From positions 1-64,000 of the forward strand of contig NZ_QDKQ01000016.1 in assembly GCF_003116815.1 (NCBI RefSeq): DNA of 64,000 bases, given 5' to 3'. The stretch comes from Caulobacter endophyticus (GTDB lineage Bacteria; Pseudomonadota; Alphaproteobacteria; Caulobacterales; Caulobacteraceae). Below are positions 25,852-34,658 of this stretch, piece after piece; position 1 is the first letter of the stretch; the number at the start of each line of letters is the position of its first letter. The position numbers and the translations under genes were made by a program. The notes beneath the pieces were generated by a model. It was not told the origin of the DNA, searched no databases, and was given only the letters and a program-made list of their open reading frames with translations.

Positions 25852-27149
25852 TGCGACGCGGCCCGACTATCGTCAGAGCGCTTGAGTACGGCCGCGTCGC
25901 ACTTCCCGATCCGTGGAACACCGCCGCTGTCAGGGAACGACTTGAACAGGCGGCGCTGCGTGGGGGCTTCAAGGCCTTCGAGACCAGGGGGCGTCAGCTG
26001 TACGCCCGGGGCGTGGTCGGCGTGGTGGACCTGGGCGGCCTGATCGTGGAGATCCTACCCAAGACCCATGATGACAACCCACCTGGCGAAGCGTCGATTT
26101 TCCTATCGGACCTTTTGCGCTTCGGCGGACTGCTGGACCGGCTGGCCGTTCTTCGGGCGAAGACGGCCCCCGGCGAGTTGACGATCGTGGAGATCATTCT
26201 GGCCTGGGCCGTGCGTGAGGCGGCCGCAAACTTGCGCGAAGGCCTGCCGCGGCGCTACCAAGTCCGCGAGGAGGTTTCTTCGGCCGTGCGTGGTCGCATC
26301 GAGATGCGTCACCTGGCCCGTCGCGCGCCGGGCAAGGACTTTGAGCTGTACGTCCGCCATGCGCCGCTCAGCGAGGACAACCCCCTCTCGGGCATCATCA
26401 AGTGGCTGATTGCCCAGGTCAGCGTCAGGACCCGTCAGGCGCCCACGCGCCGTATGGCACGGAGCCTGCTGCACGAAATGGATCATGTCCGATGGGTGAC
26501 GCCTCAGCGCGGCGACATTGCGCGCCTAGTGCTGCAGCCGACCGAAGCGCGATGGAAGCCTCTGCTGGAACTGGCCGATATGCTGCTGCGGCAGGTATCG
26601 CCCGATCCTGGCCGCGCGGGCGCGCACGACGCGGTTGCTGTGCTTTTCACCCTGCATGATCTCTTCGAGCGGGTTCTGCGCCGCATCTTCCGCGATGGAC
26701 TGGGGGCGCACGGGCTGGGCCTCAAGCGACCTGGCCACATGTTGCTCGAACACGCGTCCGGCCGGATGATGCCTCTGCGCCCCGACTTCCTGTTCGGCCC
26801 ACTGAAAGGGGGCCCCAGTGCGGTCGGCGACGCCAAGTGGAAGCGGATACTGGACGGCGCGGACGGCTTTGCCTTGTCAGAGAGCGACGCCTATCAGCTG
26901 ACGACCTATCTTGCTACGCACCAGGCGAAGACCGGATTGGTGTTCTGCCCGCTCGCCCGCCCCGCCGAAGACGGTTCCATCATGGTCCGGGACTTCACGG
27001 TCAGCGGCCTTGGCGCCAGCCTCTATGTCACGGGCGTACATCTGCCGACCTTGATCGATGCGGGCCCATCGGGTCAGGCCGCTCGCCTAAACCTGTGCAC
27101 GCATATAGCCGCCCGGATAACCGCCAACGTAGCCCCGCTGGCCGCCTGA
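25851..27149 (+). CDS. mcrC: McrC-like nuclease subunit
   Basis: A 432-residue endonuclease partner of McrB. The N-terminal half (GGLIVEILPKTHDD, YQVREEVSSAVRGRIEMRHL) matches McrC. The C-terminal PD-(D/E)xK site is visible as LRPDFLFG (Asp312) and GDAKWKRIL (Asp327-Ala-Lys329), so catalysis should be intact. It begins one base before the end of mcrB (TGATG) and ends one base before the convergent methyltransferase stop, a very compact arrangement. Confidence 0.92.
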   Translation: MRRGPTIVRALEYGRVALPDPWNTAAVRERLEQAALRGGFKAFETRGRQLYARGVVGVVDLGGLIVEILPKTHDDNPPGEASIFLSDLLRFGGLLDRLAVLRAKTAPGELTIVEIILAWAVREAAANLREGLPRRYQVREEVSSAVRGRIEMRHLARRAPGKDFELYVRHAPLSEDNPLSGIIKWLIAQVSVRTRQAPTRRMARSLLHEMDHVRWVTPQRGDIARLVLQPTEARWKPLLELADMLLRQVSPDPGRAGAHDAVAVLFTLHDLFERVLRRIFRDGLGAHGLGLKRPGHMLLEHASGRMMPLRPDFLFGPLKGGPSAVGDAKWKRILDGADGFALSESDAYQLTTYLATHQAKTGLVFCPLARPAEDGSIMVRDFTVSGLGASLYVTGVHLPTLIDAGPSGQAARLNLCTHIAARITANVAPLAA

Positions 27150-29546
27150 TCAGACCTGGGCGCGACGTTTGTCCTCGGTGCAGCGCGCAGCGCGGCGCTC
27201 GGCCAGCACCACTGCGACCTTGGCGGCGATACCGTGGCTGAGCAACGGCGGCACGGCGTTGCCGACCATCTTGAAGGCGTCGGTGAGCGCAGCATCTCCG
27301 AATGAGAACCAGTCCGGGAAGGTCTGAACCCGGGCGGCCTCACGCACCGAGATGGTGCGCGGAGCCGACGGGTGCACATAGCCGTAGGTGTCCTTACCCA
27401 TGTGGCTGACCATGGTCTTGGAGGGGCGGCCGGAATCCATTCGGGCCACCCAGTCGCCATGATGGCCGTCACGCTTGGCTAGGTAGGTGTCAGTCAGCAG
27501 ATGGTGGGGCGCGCCCAGCTTCTCGCTCGCCTGCTCCAGCAGGAGGCGCAGGCTGAGCGAGCCGTCAACGCGGCCGCGCAGGTCATCCAGATCCTCGGCG
27601 TTGGGTAGCGCCTGGCCGGCGCGCGCAGCGGCGGCGCGGAGGTCGGCCAGGGCGGTTTTCGGCAGAGCGCAGAGCACGTCCATCACGCCGCGCAGCGCCT
27701 GGACGGTGGGGGCGTCGTCGGCCCGGTAGTCCATCCAGCGCTTGCCGGGCCCCATAAGAGCGAAGAAGGCGGCGTCATCGGCGCGGGCCGAACGGGCGAT
27801 ATGACCGTCGACTTCCTCGGCGACCTCGCCACCGGGCGGGGCACGACGGATCCAGTCGGCGAAATCGTCTTCACCGTGGGGGCCGCCGCGAACGGTCGCG
27901 ACGCCCTCCCCACCTTCGCGTCTAACGGTGTCGCCGCCCACGAAGTCGGGCTGCGGCAGACCCGCGAGCGCCTCGCCGAGCGTGACCTCGGCCATGCGGC
28001 GCAGGCGCAGGATTTCCTCGGCCTGATCCTCGGTCTGAGCGCCGTCCACACGCACGCCGCTCATGAAATAGCGCTGCCGTGTTTGCGGCACGCCGTGACG
28101 CGAGGCGTCCAGTACGCGGGAGGAGACGCCATAGGAGACCGCGCCATCGGACATGTTGGCGATGGCTTCGGCGAGTACCTCGGTGGCCTGGAATTCAGCC
28201 CCATCGGTCTTTACGGTCGACTGGAAATGCTGGACGTTCTCAAACAGGAAGACGTCCGGACGCAGGGCGCCCAGCACCATGACGTACTGACGGAAAAGCA
28301 GGTTGCGGGCGTCGCCGGCCTCTGCGTCGCCCTGCACATGGACCATGGCCTCACGCAGGCTACGGATTTTGCCGCGACCAATGCGGCTGAAGCCCTGGCA
28401 GGGCGGACCGCCGACTAGCACCGACACCGGCGAGGTGGTCTCGTAGAGGCTGCGCAATTCGGCGGCGAAGGCCGGATCCTCGAATAATGCCGCACGCAGC
28501 TCGATGCGCCGGGCGCGCCAGGCGGCCCACGCCGCGCGCATCGGCTGCATGGCGGCCGATTCCAGCAGACTGACGAAGGCGCCGACCCGGCGCGCCGAGG
28601 CGGTCAGCTGGCCGCGACCGGAGGCTTCCTTGCGGGCCGACAGGCCTGCGACGGCCACGTCCCATTCCTGTTCCATGGCGCGCACCAGCGCGCGCGGCGG
28701 GGCGTCAGCCAAGGCCGCGGGCGTGGTCGAGGGGGCGCCCCAGAGGACAGCCGGCAGCGAAGCAGGCCGAACGCCGGTGCGCGGAAGGCGCATTTGTTCG
28801 TGAAAGCCGATAACCGAGGTCTGGCCGAGGGCGGCTTTGTCGAGGCCTTCGCAGGCGAGTCGCCAGGACGGCGTCAGACGCGCGACGTTGAGATCGTGGA
28901 TATAGGCTGCGTCTGCCCGATCGATCGCCTTGCGGAAGCGCGGGAACGCCCCGTCGGCCAGTTGGTCAAGGCGACGGGATATGGTTGGATCGTTCTCCAC
29001 CGAGGCGACATGCTCCATGAAGAAAGCCAGGAACTCAGACTCGTTGGTGAACTGAGTCAGGTCCATCTGCCGACCCGGTCCGACGGAGCCATGACCCATG
29101 ACCGCGGCGTTTCGGTTGAGAACGGCGATCGGCGCGGCCTGATTGTCGACTGCGAGAATAGTGCGGAAATGACGTCCATCGCCAAGAAGATCAAAGCCCA
29201 GACTCAAGCCGCCACAGCCGGAAAAGATGTCCACCACCAGATTGGGGCGTGCCGGAGCGGTCGGCAGGGCAACGCGCGCATCTTCCTCAACCACCGCATC
29301 GCGCGGCGTGAGCACAAAAACGTTGCGCGGCGTATCGCGCCCCTCAAGCCAGTTGCGGTATTTCAGCGCGGAGTCACTGCGGACGTGCTCGCCGGCCATG
29401 TGCTTTTCGAGCGTGGCGGCGCCGACACCAATCGACTCGGCGGCCGCGCGAAGCGTCAGCCCCCGCGCCCCCATCTGGGTCGCAACACGGCCCATCAGGT
29501 CGCTGGTCCCGGCTTTTCCGGCGGTTCGATTCGGCAACTTAATCAT
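27150..29546 (-). CDS. dcm: C5-cytosine DNA methyltransferase
   Basis: A 798-residue m5C methyltransferase. An N-terminal HTH-like region (GLTLRAAAESIGVGAATLEK) precedes motif I DIFSGCGGLSLGFD (Phe108). Motif IV GGPPCQGFSRIG (Cys383), ENVQHF, the QTRQRYFMSG region, a long target-recognition part and the final motifs ISVREAARVQTFPDWF and MVGNAVPPLL follow. About 250 residues separate motifs I and IV, far more than in small Dcm enzymes, so there is an inserted domain. The ATG overlaps the vsr stop by 8 bp: vsr and dcm form one transcript. It faces mcrBC tail to tail. Confidence 0.92.
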   Translation of the reverse strand: MIKLPNRTAGKAGTSDLMGRVATQMGARGLTLRAAAESIGVGAATLEKHMAGEHVRSDSALKYRNWLEGRDTPRNVFVLTPRDAVVEEDARVALPTAPARPNLVVDIFSGCGGLSLGFDLLGDGRHFRTILAVDNQAAPIAVLNRNAAVMGHGSVGPGRQMDLTQFTNESEFLAFFMEHVASVENDPTISRRLDQLADGAFPRFRKAIDRADAAYIHDLNVARLTPSWRLACEGLDKAALGQTSVIGFHEQMRLPRTGVRPASLPAVLWGAPSTTPAALADAPPRALVRAMEQEWDVAVAGLSARKEASGRGQLTASARRVGAFVSLLESAAMQPMRAAWAAWRARRIELRAALFEDPAFAAELRSLYETTSPVSVLVGGPPCQGFSRIGRGKIRSLREAMVHVQGDAEAGDARNLLFRQYVMVLGALRPDVFLFENVQHFQSTVKTDGAEFQATEVLAEAIANMSDGAVSYGVSSRVLDASRHGVPQTRQRYFMSGVRVDGAQTEDQAEEILRLRRMAEVTLGEALAGLPQPDFVGGDTVRREGGEGVATVRGGPHGEDDFADWIRRAPPGGEVAEEVDGHIARSARADDAAFFALMGPGKRWMDYRADDAPTVQALRGVMDVLCALPKTALADLRAAAARAGQALPNAEDLDDLRGRVDGSLSLRLLLEQASEKLGAPHHLLTDTYLAKRDGHHGDWVARMDSGRPSKTMVSHMGKDTYGYVHPSAPRTISVREAARVQTFPDWFSFGDAALTDAFKMVGNAVPPLLSHGIAAKVAVVLAERRAARCTEDKRRAQV

Positions 29547-30072
29547 GTAGCAGAGTATGCCCGAGGGGCGCCTGAGCGGAACGCGATTCGTTCTCCTCCT
29601 GCGCGGCTTTTGATGGTCCGAGAAACTGGGTGAGTTGCAGCGTGAGCATCGCGACGTCGCGGGTCTCGCACTCCCAGATCACAAGCACTTTCCAGCCCAT
29701 GGCTTCCAGCACCTTCTGGTTGCGGGCGTCGCGCGCAACGTTGGCGTCCAACTTTTGGGCCCACCACTCGCGGCGCGTGGCCGGAAGAACGGCGTTGCGG
29801 CAGTTCGGGTCGGGATGGCGGTGCCAGAAGCAGCCCCGGATCTCGATCACCGCCCGGCGTCCGGCCAGGACGATGTCAGGCCGCCCGGGCAGCCCGCGGA
29901 CATGCAGGCGGTGCCGGTAGCCGAGTGCGTAAAGCAGCCGGCGCACGGTGAGCTCGGGCGCGGTGTCCTTGCCCTTTACCGCCTTCATGTTCCGACGCCG
30001 GGAGGGGGGCACGTCGTCAAAGAGGGGTCTTGTCCCCCGCGGACCGGATGATGAGCTTCGCCGCAACGCCAT
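29539..30072 (-). CDS. vsr: Very-short-patch mismatch endonuclease Vsr
   Basis: Nicks at T:G mismatches produced by deamination of m5C, protecting Dcm sites. Family landmarks are RRRNMKAVKGKDTAPELTVR, GLPGRPDIVL (catalytic Asp in PD) and IRGCFWHRHPDPNC (zinc-site Cys/His), then WWAQKLDANVARD. The 177-residue form from ATG 30072 is listed. A TTG at 30084 is a possible alternative. The last bases overlap the methyltransferase start. Divergent from the controller gene 30212. Confidence 0.92.
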   Translation of the reverse strand: MALRRSSSSGPRGTRPLFDDVPPSRRRNMKAVKGKDTAPELTVRRLLYALGYRHRLHVRGLPGRPDIVLAGRRAVIEIRGCFWHRHPDPNCRNAVLPATRREWWAQKLDANVARDARNQKVLEAMGWKVLVIWECETRDVAMLTLQLTQFLGPSKAAQEENESRSAQAPLGHTLLHD

Positions 30073-30122
30073 AACCGACACCAAGCCCGACGACCGCCGG
30101 AATGGCGATATCGCTCAAACAC

Positions 30123-30135
30123 AGAATAGCATTCT
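30123..30135. promoter_or_regulatory. Inverted repeat in the vsr-dcm / controller divergent promoter region
   Basis: AGAAT-AGC-ATTCT is a perfect 5-3-5 palindrome in an A+T-rich stretch (30120-30165) between the divergent vsr and XRE genes. It is a candidate operator (C-box-like) for the XRE protein. No footprint evidence exists. Confidence 0.45.
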
Positions 30136-30211
30136 TACAATTCGTGACAATACAGAATTTAAATCACTCTTCACCGCCCGCCCGTGCTCCTATTCAGAGG
30201 GCGGAGGCATC

Positions 30212-30544
30212 ATGAAGGGGTTGCAAGTCGCATTTGGGGTGAACCTGCGTCGTTTCCGGACGCACCTGCACATGACGCAGGCTCAGCTGGCAGAGCGGAT
30301 CGGCCGTTCCACCGATCTCATTTCGCGCATTGAACGGGGCGAGGCCTCGCCCTCATTTGAGACGATCGAGCAGCTCACAGTGGTACTCGGAGTTCCGGTG
30401 CACGCCCTTTTTGGAGGTCCGGTGGAAATGGAGGCCGGGGCCGAGGCCCGCACCGAAATCGAACGTCTTCTGGCGGGCATGAGTCCTGCCGACATAAGCT
30501 GGCTGGCCGAACTTGCTCGGATCGCCGCTGCACGCCCACGCTAA
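30212..30544 (+). CDS. XRE controller protein next to the R-M genes
   Basis: A 110-residue HTH protein: FGVNLRRFRTHLHMTQAQLA, then ERIGRSTDLISRIERGEASP and SFETIEQLTVVLGVPVHALF, with a short helical C-terminus. GGAGG lies 6 bp before ATG at 30212. Length and HTH type are those of restriction-modification controller (C) proteins, and the divergent position from vsr-dcm fits that role. It might equally repress only itself. Confidence 0.75.
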   Translation: MKGLQVAFGVNLRRFRTHLHMTQAQLAERIGRSTDLISRIERGEASPSFETIEQLTVVLGVPVHALFGGPVEMEAGAEARTEIERLLAGMSPADISWLAELARIAAARPR

Positions 30545-31118
30545 CGCCCCGGTCGTCGCCACCTCGGCATGGAGTGGCCGTCATCTTCCCGAGTGTTTCT
30601 CGCCAGGCGTTACGCGTACTCGAACGATGTTGGTCCGGGGCTTCGCTTTGGCCTGAGAGTGGTGGTGCAGGTTTGCTCATACGATCGCCGACCTTGTCGC
30701 CGTATGCGGACATTCTCAGGGGCAGCGAAGAGTCACATTCAACCGTCCGGAGGCGGTCCCACGCCGTTTCGAACCGGCGTCGTGCCGACTTACGCCGCAC
30801 CACGCTGCTACACGCCTAATATTCAGCGATGGCTCGTGCGCTGTTGATTTAACTAGGAAAATGCCTAAAGCGCCAGCTGCGTCGAACTAGCGACGGCGCT
30901 GCAAACCCAATCCCTGCAAGGGATTGGCCCACCACCGACGGCGCTGCTTTTATCTGGCCGTCGAGATTTGCCGGCAAAACGGTGATCTAGAATGCTGGCG
31001 CGCGGGCATTGTCACGCTCCGGCCGTAAACAAGCGACTGCATCCCGCCACGCCCCCTAAATGAGACATTGCTCGCGCTAGTCCCTACCAAGCTGCGCCTT
31101 ATGGTGGTGTAGTGCGGC
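30545..31118. other. Intergenic region with a palindrome bounded by direct repeats
   Basis: About 570 bp with no supported gene. At 30907-30927 is a 9-3-9 palindrome (CCAATCCCT, GCA, AGGGATTGG) flanked by the direct repeat CGACGGCGCTGC at 30891-30902 and 30936-30947. The symmetric design could be an operator, a transposon scar or a small RNA hairpin. Confidence 0.5.
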
Positions 31119-33800
31119 ATGGCTGATGCGCATCCACTTCTGAAATGGGCTGATAGGCAGGTTGATTGGGCTCGTGATGCACTCCGACGGCATGCTCAGT
31201 CGCCAAACCATGCGCTGAGCGCTGCCGATGGTGACGAAATTATCTCCCGTGTTCGCCAAGCAGCCGGAGCGGCTTTCGAGAAGCCGCTCGATCATGCGCC
31301 AATTGAAGCGAAGCACATCACGTTCAGGCCGGCCGAGGGAGAGCGCGCACTCCTCTGCTCCCTTGGCCCTGTGGAAAACATCGGACGGCTGGCTGGCGAT
31401 CAAAAGCTGAGCTTCTGCCTCAATGGCATTACGCTCATTTATGGCGATAACGGCAGCGGCAAGAGCGGCTATTGCCGCGTGACCAAAAAGGTCTGTCGCA
31501 GCATCACAACCGATACTCTGCAAGGCAACGTCTTTGCCGAGGGCGACAAGCCACCTGCCAAGGCGCTCATCCGGTTCATGCCGGGAGGTGTCGATGAACC
31601 CGTCGGGGTCAACTGGACAGATGGAGAAGACCCGCCGGCGGCGGTGAAAAGCATTTCCGTTTTCGACACGAGCAATGCGCGCCTCTATGTCGATAAGGAC
31701 AACCGTATCGGCTTCCTGCCCGCAGAGATCTCCCTGCTGGAGCGTCACGCGGCCCATCGAAGCGAGATGGACGCAAAATTCCAGAAAGAAAAGAAAGACC
31801 ACGAAGCGGCCTGCAAAACCGCGCTGCCGGTCGGCTTCGGGCCAGGTGGTGCAGTAGCGCAGCTCTTCGCCAAGCTCACGCCGAAAGAGACCAATCTGCC
31901 GACGAGCGAAGAGGTCTCAAAGCTCGGCGAATTTTCAGGTGATGACGCCAATGAGCTGGAGACTCTGACGATCGCCCTGGGCCAGGAGCCGGAGGTCATC
32001 GCTGCGCGACTCGAGCGGGGGGCTACCGTCTTGAAGGTCCTGCTCGAACAGATGGCGCCGGCCGAAGCTGCGCTCTCGGAAGAGCAGGCAAAAGAGCTGG
32101 AAGCAAAATGGGGAACGGCGACCGCGGCACGGAAGGCTGCCGAGTTCGCAGCGAACGAGCAGTTTGCAGGCGAGCCGTTGAAAGACGTAGGCAAGAGTCC
32201 TTGGAGCCTCATGTATCGCTACGCACGAGACTATGCACTTTCGCTTGGGTTCGGTGACCTGCCTGCCGACGCAGGCGACCCTTGCACTTTGTGCCAGCAG
32301 CCGTTGTCACAGGACGCAGCCGAGCGCGTGGGGCGCTTCAACAGCTTCATCGCTGGCGAAGCCACGAAGGCCGCTACGCTCGCCGTCCAGGAACTTACCG
32401 ATTTCGTCGCGGATATCGACGCTCTGGTCATCGCGACGGGCGTGCTCGTTGAACAGCAGCTCGCCGAACTGAAGGCCTTGAATGAGGCTCAGGCCTCGCT
32501 GACGGCAAAGATCGTCGCCTTCTTTATCGCCGCGCATAAGCGACGTGCAGATTTCAAAGAAGCCGCCGGAAGCGGCATCTTCCAATTCGACGCCGATCCC
32601 CTTGCGAGGATCTCCGACCTCGTCGCTGATGCGATCAAGGAACTGGAGGCGGAGGCGGCGTCGCTTAAGGACCAGGCCAAGCTCGATACGCAAAAAGCTG
32701 CGAACATCGAGCGGCACAAAGCGCTCTCTGACCGAAAATGGCTAAGCGGTGTCCTACCGACGATTCTTGAGCGCCTGAAGACGCTGCATGCGATCAAGCA
32801 CGCGTCCGAGTGCTCAAAGCTCGTGTCGACCGCACAAGTCTCGACCCAGATTACGACTATCCGCCGGGCCCTTGTCACCCAAGGCCTCGACACAAGGATC
32901 AAGGAAGAGATCGCTGCGCTCGACCTGAACTACATGCCGTTTGAGGTCTCGGACCGCAGCCGCGACGGAAACAGCTTCTTCGAGGTGAAACTCAAGGCGG
33001 CTGTCGGCGCTCCTGCCAACGCGGAGATCCTCAGCGAAGGAGAGCAGAGGGCGCTCGCGCTCGCCTGCTTCCTCGCCGAAGTTGGCGCGGACAAGGCAAA
33101 TCACGGCCTCGTCTTTGATGACCCCGTTTCATCCCTCGATCACCTGCGCATCCGTCGGGTGGCAGCCCGCCTTGTCGCAGAAGCCGCCAAGGGAAAGCAG
33201 ATCATCGTCTTCACGCACAACCTGCTTTTCTACAACGAGATGCTCCATCTCGCAGCCTCCGCATCCCCCGCCGTTCCAACCGTTCGGCGGGTCGTGACAA
33301 AAACCAATGCGGGTGGCTTTGGCCTGATCTCTGAGGAGGCCGAGCCGTGGTCGGCCCAGAAAGTCTCGTCCCGTATCGAGGAACTGCGTAAGCGTGCCAA
33401 GGTCATCGAGGGCATCGCCAACCACGAGGGTGAGCTCTACCGGCGCGCTGCGAAGGACTTCTACACGGACCTTCGCGAGACATGGGAGCGCCTCGTCGAG
33501 GAGTTGCTCTTAGGTAAGGTCGTCGAGCGGTACAGCTCAGATGTGCGAACACAAAGCCTTCGCAGCATCACCGTCACTTCCGAAGACCACAAGACCGTCT
33601 TCTTTGCGATGAAGCGGGTGTCTGAATTCTCCGGCCACGACCAGGCTGTCGGCAAACAGGTCGCGACCCCGACACCGGACGACATGAAGAAGGATCTCGA
33701 CGCGATCAACGAATACCGGGTGATGATCGCCAGCCGCGCGAAGGAGTTGGAGAAGGAACGCAAGGCACTCGAAGCGCCGCCGGCCGGAATGATCGCCTAG
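31119..33800 (+). CDS. RloC/PrrC-like SMC-type ATPase (putative anticodon nuclease)
   Basis: An 893-residue protein of the AAA_13 type. Walker A YGDNGSGKSGYCR at about residue 109, a zinc-hook CTLC at about 389-392 within helical regions, the ABC signature LSEGEQRALALA near 638, and Walker B GLVFDDPVSSLDH near 667 with IIVFTHN. The C-terminal 120 residues contain DLRETWERLVEELLL (Arg786, Glu790) and SEDHKT (His824). This R-x3-E...H spacing resembles the anticodon-nuclease triad of PrrC/RloC. RloC cleaves a tRNA wobble nucleotide after DNA damage or infection. That function here is inferred. The stop shares CTAG with the convergent AbiV-like gene. Confidence 0.75.
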   Translation: MADAHPLLKWADRQVDWARDALRRHAQSPNHALSAADGDEIISRVRQAAGAAFEKPLDHAPIEAKHITFRPAEGERALLCSLGPVENIGRLAGDQKLSFCLNGITLIYGDNGSGKSGYCRVTKKVCRSITTDTLQGNVFAEGDKPPAKALIRFMPGGVDEPVGVNWTDGEDPPAAVKSISVFDTSNARLYVDKDNRIGFLPAEISLLERHAAHRSEMDAKFQKEKKDHEAACKTALPVGFGPGGAVAQLFAKLTPKETNLPTSEEVSKLGEFSGDDANELETLTIALGQEPEVIAARLERGATVLKVLLEQMAPAEAALSEEQAKELEAKWGTATAARKAAEFAANEQFAGEPLKDVGKSPWSLMYRYARDYALSLGFGDLPADAGDPCTLCQQPLSQDAAERVGRFNSFIAGEATKAATLAVQELTDFVADIDALVIATGVLVEQQLAELKALNEAQASLTAKIVAFFIAAHKRRADFKEAAGSGIFQFDADPLARISDLVADAIKELEAEAASLKDQAKLDTQKAANIERHKALSDRKWLSGVLPTILERLKTLHAIKHASECSKLVSTAQVSTQITTIRRALVTQGLDTRIKEEIAALDLNYMPFEVSDRSRDGNSFFEVKLKAAVGAPANAEILSEGEQRALALACFLAEVGADKANHGLVFDDPVSSLDHLRIRRVAARLVAEAAKGKQIIVFTHNLLFYNEMLHLAASASPAVPTVRRVVTKTNAGGFGLISEEAEPWSAQKVSSRIEELRKRAKVIEGIANHEGELYRRAAKDFYTDLRETWERLVEELLLGKVVERYSSDVRTQSLRSITVTSEDHKTVFFAMKRVSEFSGHDQAVGKQVATPTPDDMKKDLDAINEYRVMIASRAKELEKERKALEAPPAGMIA

Positions 33801-34501
33801 AGCTTATGTTCGAAGAGGAATTTAAGTGCCTTCACGATCCGGTCGTATCGATAAGTCTGGCCGCCGCCTTCAAGGGCACCGCGCACCAGGGCATAGTATC
33901 GGCCCGCTCGATCTTCCTCCTTCTTCGTGTCCTCCAGGCTGCAGCTATCCGGCGTGCTGACGACGCGACCGTCCTTGCCGATGCGGACATATAAGGCGTC
34001 CTGTTTGAGGCGGTCCCTCTTGCCCTCAGCGATGGCAATCGCTGATTTGTCGTAGCTGGGATCTTCACCCCACACCCAGGCCCGGCTCTCCCAGCGGCCG
34101 ATCTTCTCATATCGGAGAAGTTCAAGCGCGCTGCCTATGTCCTCAGGAAACCGGTCCTCACCAAGGGCGCTGTCGGCGGCGATCATCGCCGTGAACTCAT
34201 CGGTCTGATTCCAGTGCATGATCACGTAATCCATGATCATGCCGACGAGTTGCTTGCAGGTGTGATCGTTCATAGCCCTTAGAACAGGTGAGCTGAACGG
34301 GATCACGTCGTCGCGGACGAGCAGTAGCATGAACGCTTTCGCGAACTCCTCCTGCGCGATCATCGCCATGTAAAAGCGGGTCGCGCTCGGCTCGCGAAAT
34401 TCGAGATCGTATCTCTGTTCCAGAAGCCGGTCGCCGTTATCAAGGCAAAGCCGTGCGCTTGCCACCAAGTGTGTGCTTTTTGGCTTTTGCAGGATAGCCA
34501 T
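33797..34501 (-). CDS. AbiV-like HEPN-type protein
   Basis: A 234-residue helical protein. SARLCLDNGDRLLEQRYDLE ... FYMAMIAQEEFAKAFMLLLV reproduces the AbiV pattern (xLLxNGxxxxAxxLAxxAxEExGKAxxL), the family of an abortive-infection protein that blocks phage translation in Lactococcus. The N-terminal 70 residues carry the similarity. The C-terminal half (residues 120-234) is not recognised. It is convergent with the RloC-like gene (stops share CTAG) and divergent from the HEPN-zinc gene. Confidence 0.6.
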   Translation of the reverse strand: MAILQKPKSTHLVASARLCLDNGDRLLEQRYDLEFREPSATRFYMAMIAQEEFAKAFMLLLVRDDVIPFSSPVLRAMNDHTCKQLVGMIMDYVIMHWNQTDEFTAMIAADSALGEDRFPEDIGSALELLRYEKIGRWESRAWVWGEDPSYDKSAIAIAEGKRDRLKQDALYVRIGKDGRVVSTPDSCSLEDTKKEEDRAGRYYALVRGALEGGGQTYRYDRIVKALKFLFEHKL

Positions 34502-34658
34502 CGTTCAGCGCCCTTCGCTTGAAACATGGGAGCGGACGTTGCCGTTGGACGATAGCCAGCCAAGCTTCTAAGGCTAGGGGCAGGCGATAACGACTTGCTG
34601 TCTGCCATTTCGTCAACCGACATAGGTGAAGCTGATCACTTCACGAGGTAATCATATC

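Noticed and set aside
28794..29633. Plus-strand 279-codon open frame opposite the cytosine methyltransferase
   Set aside because: The minus strand has all methyltransferase motifs; this frame has none.
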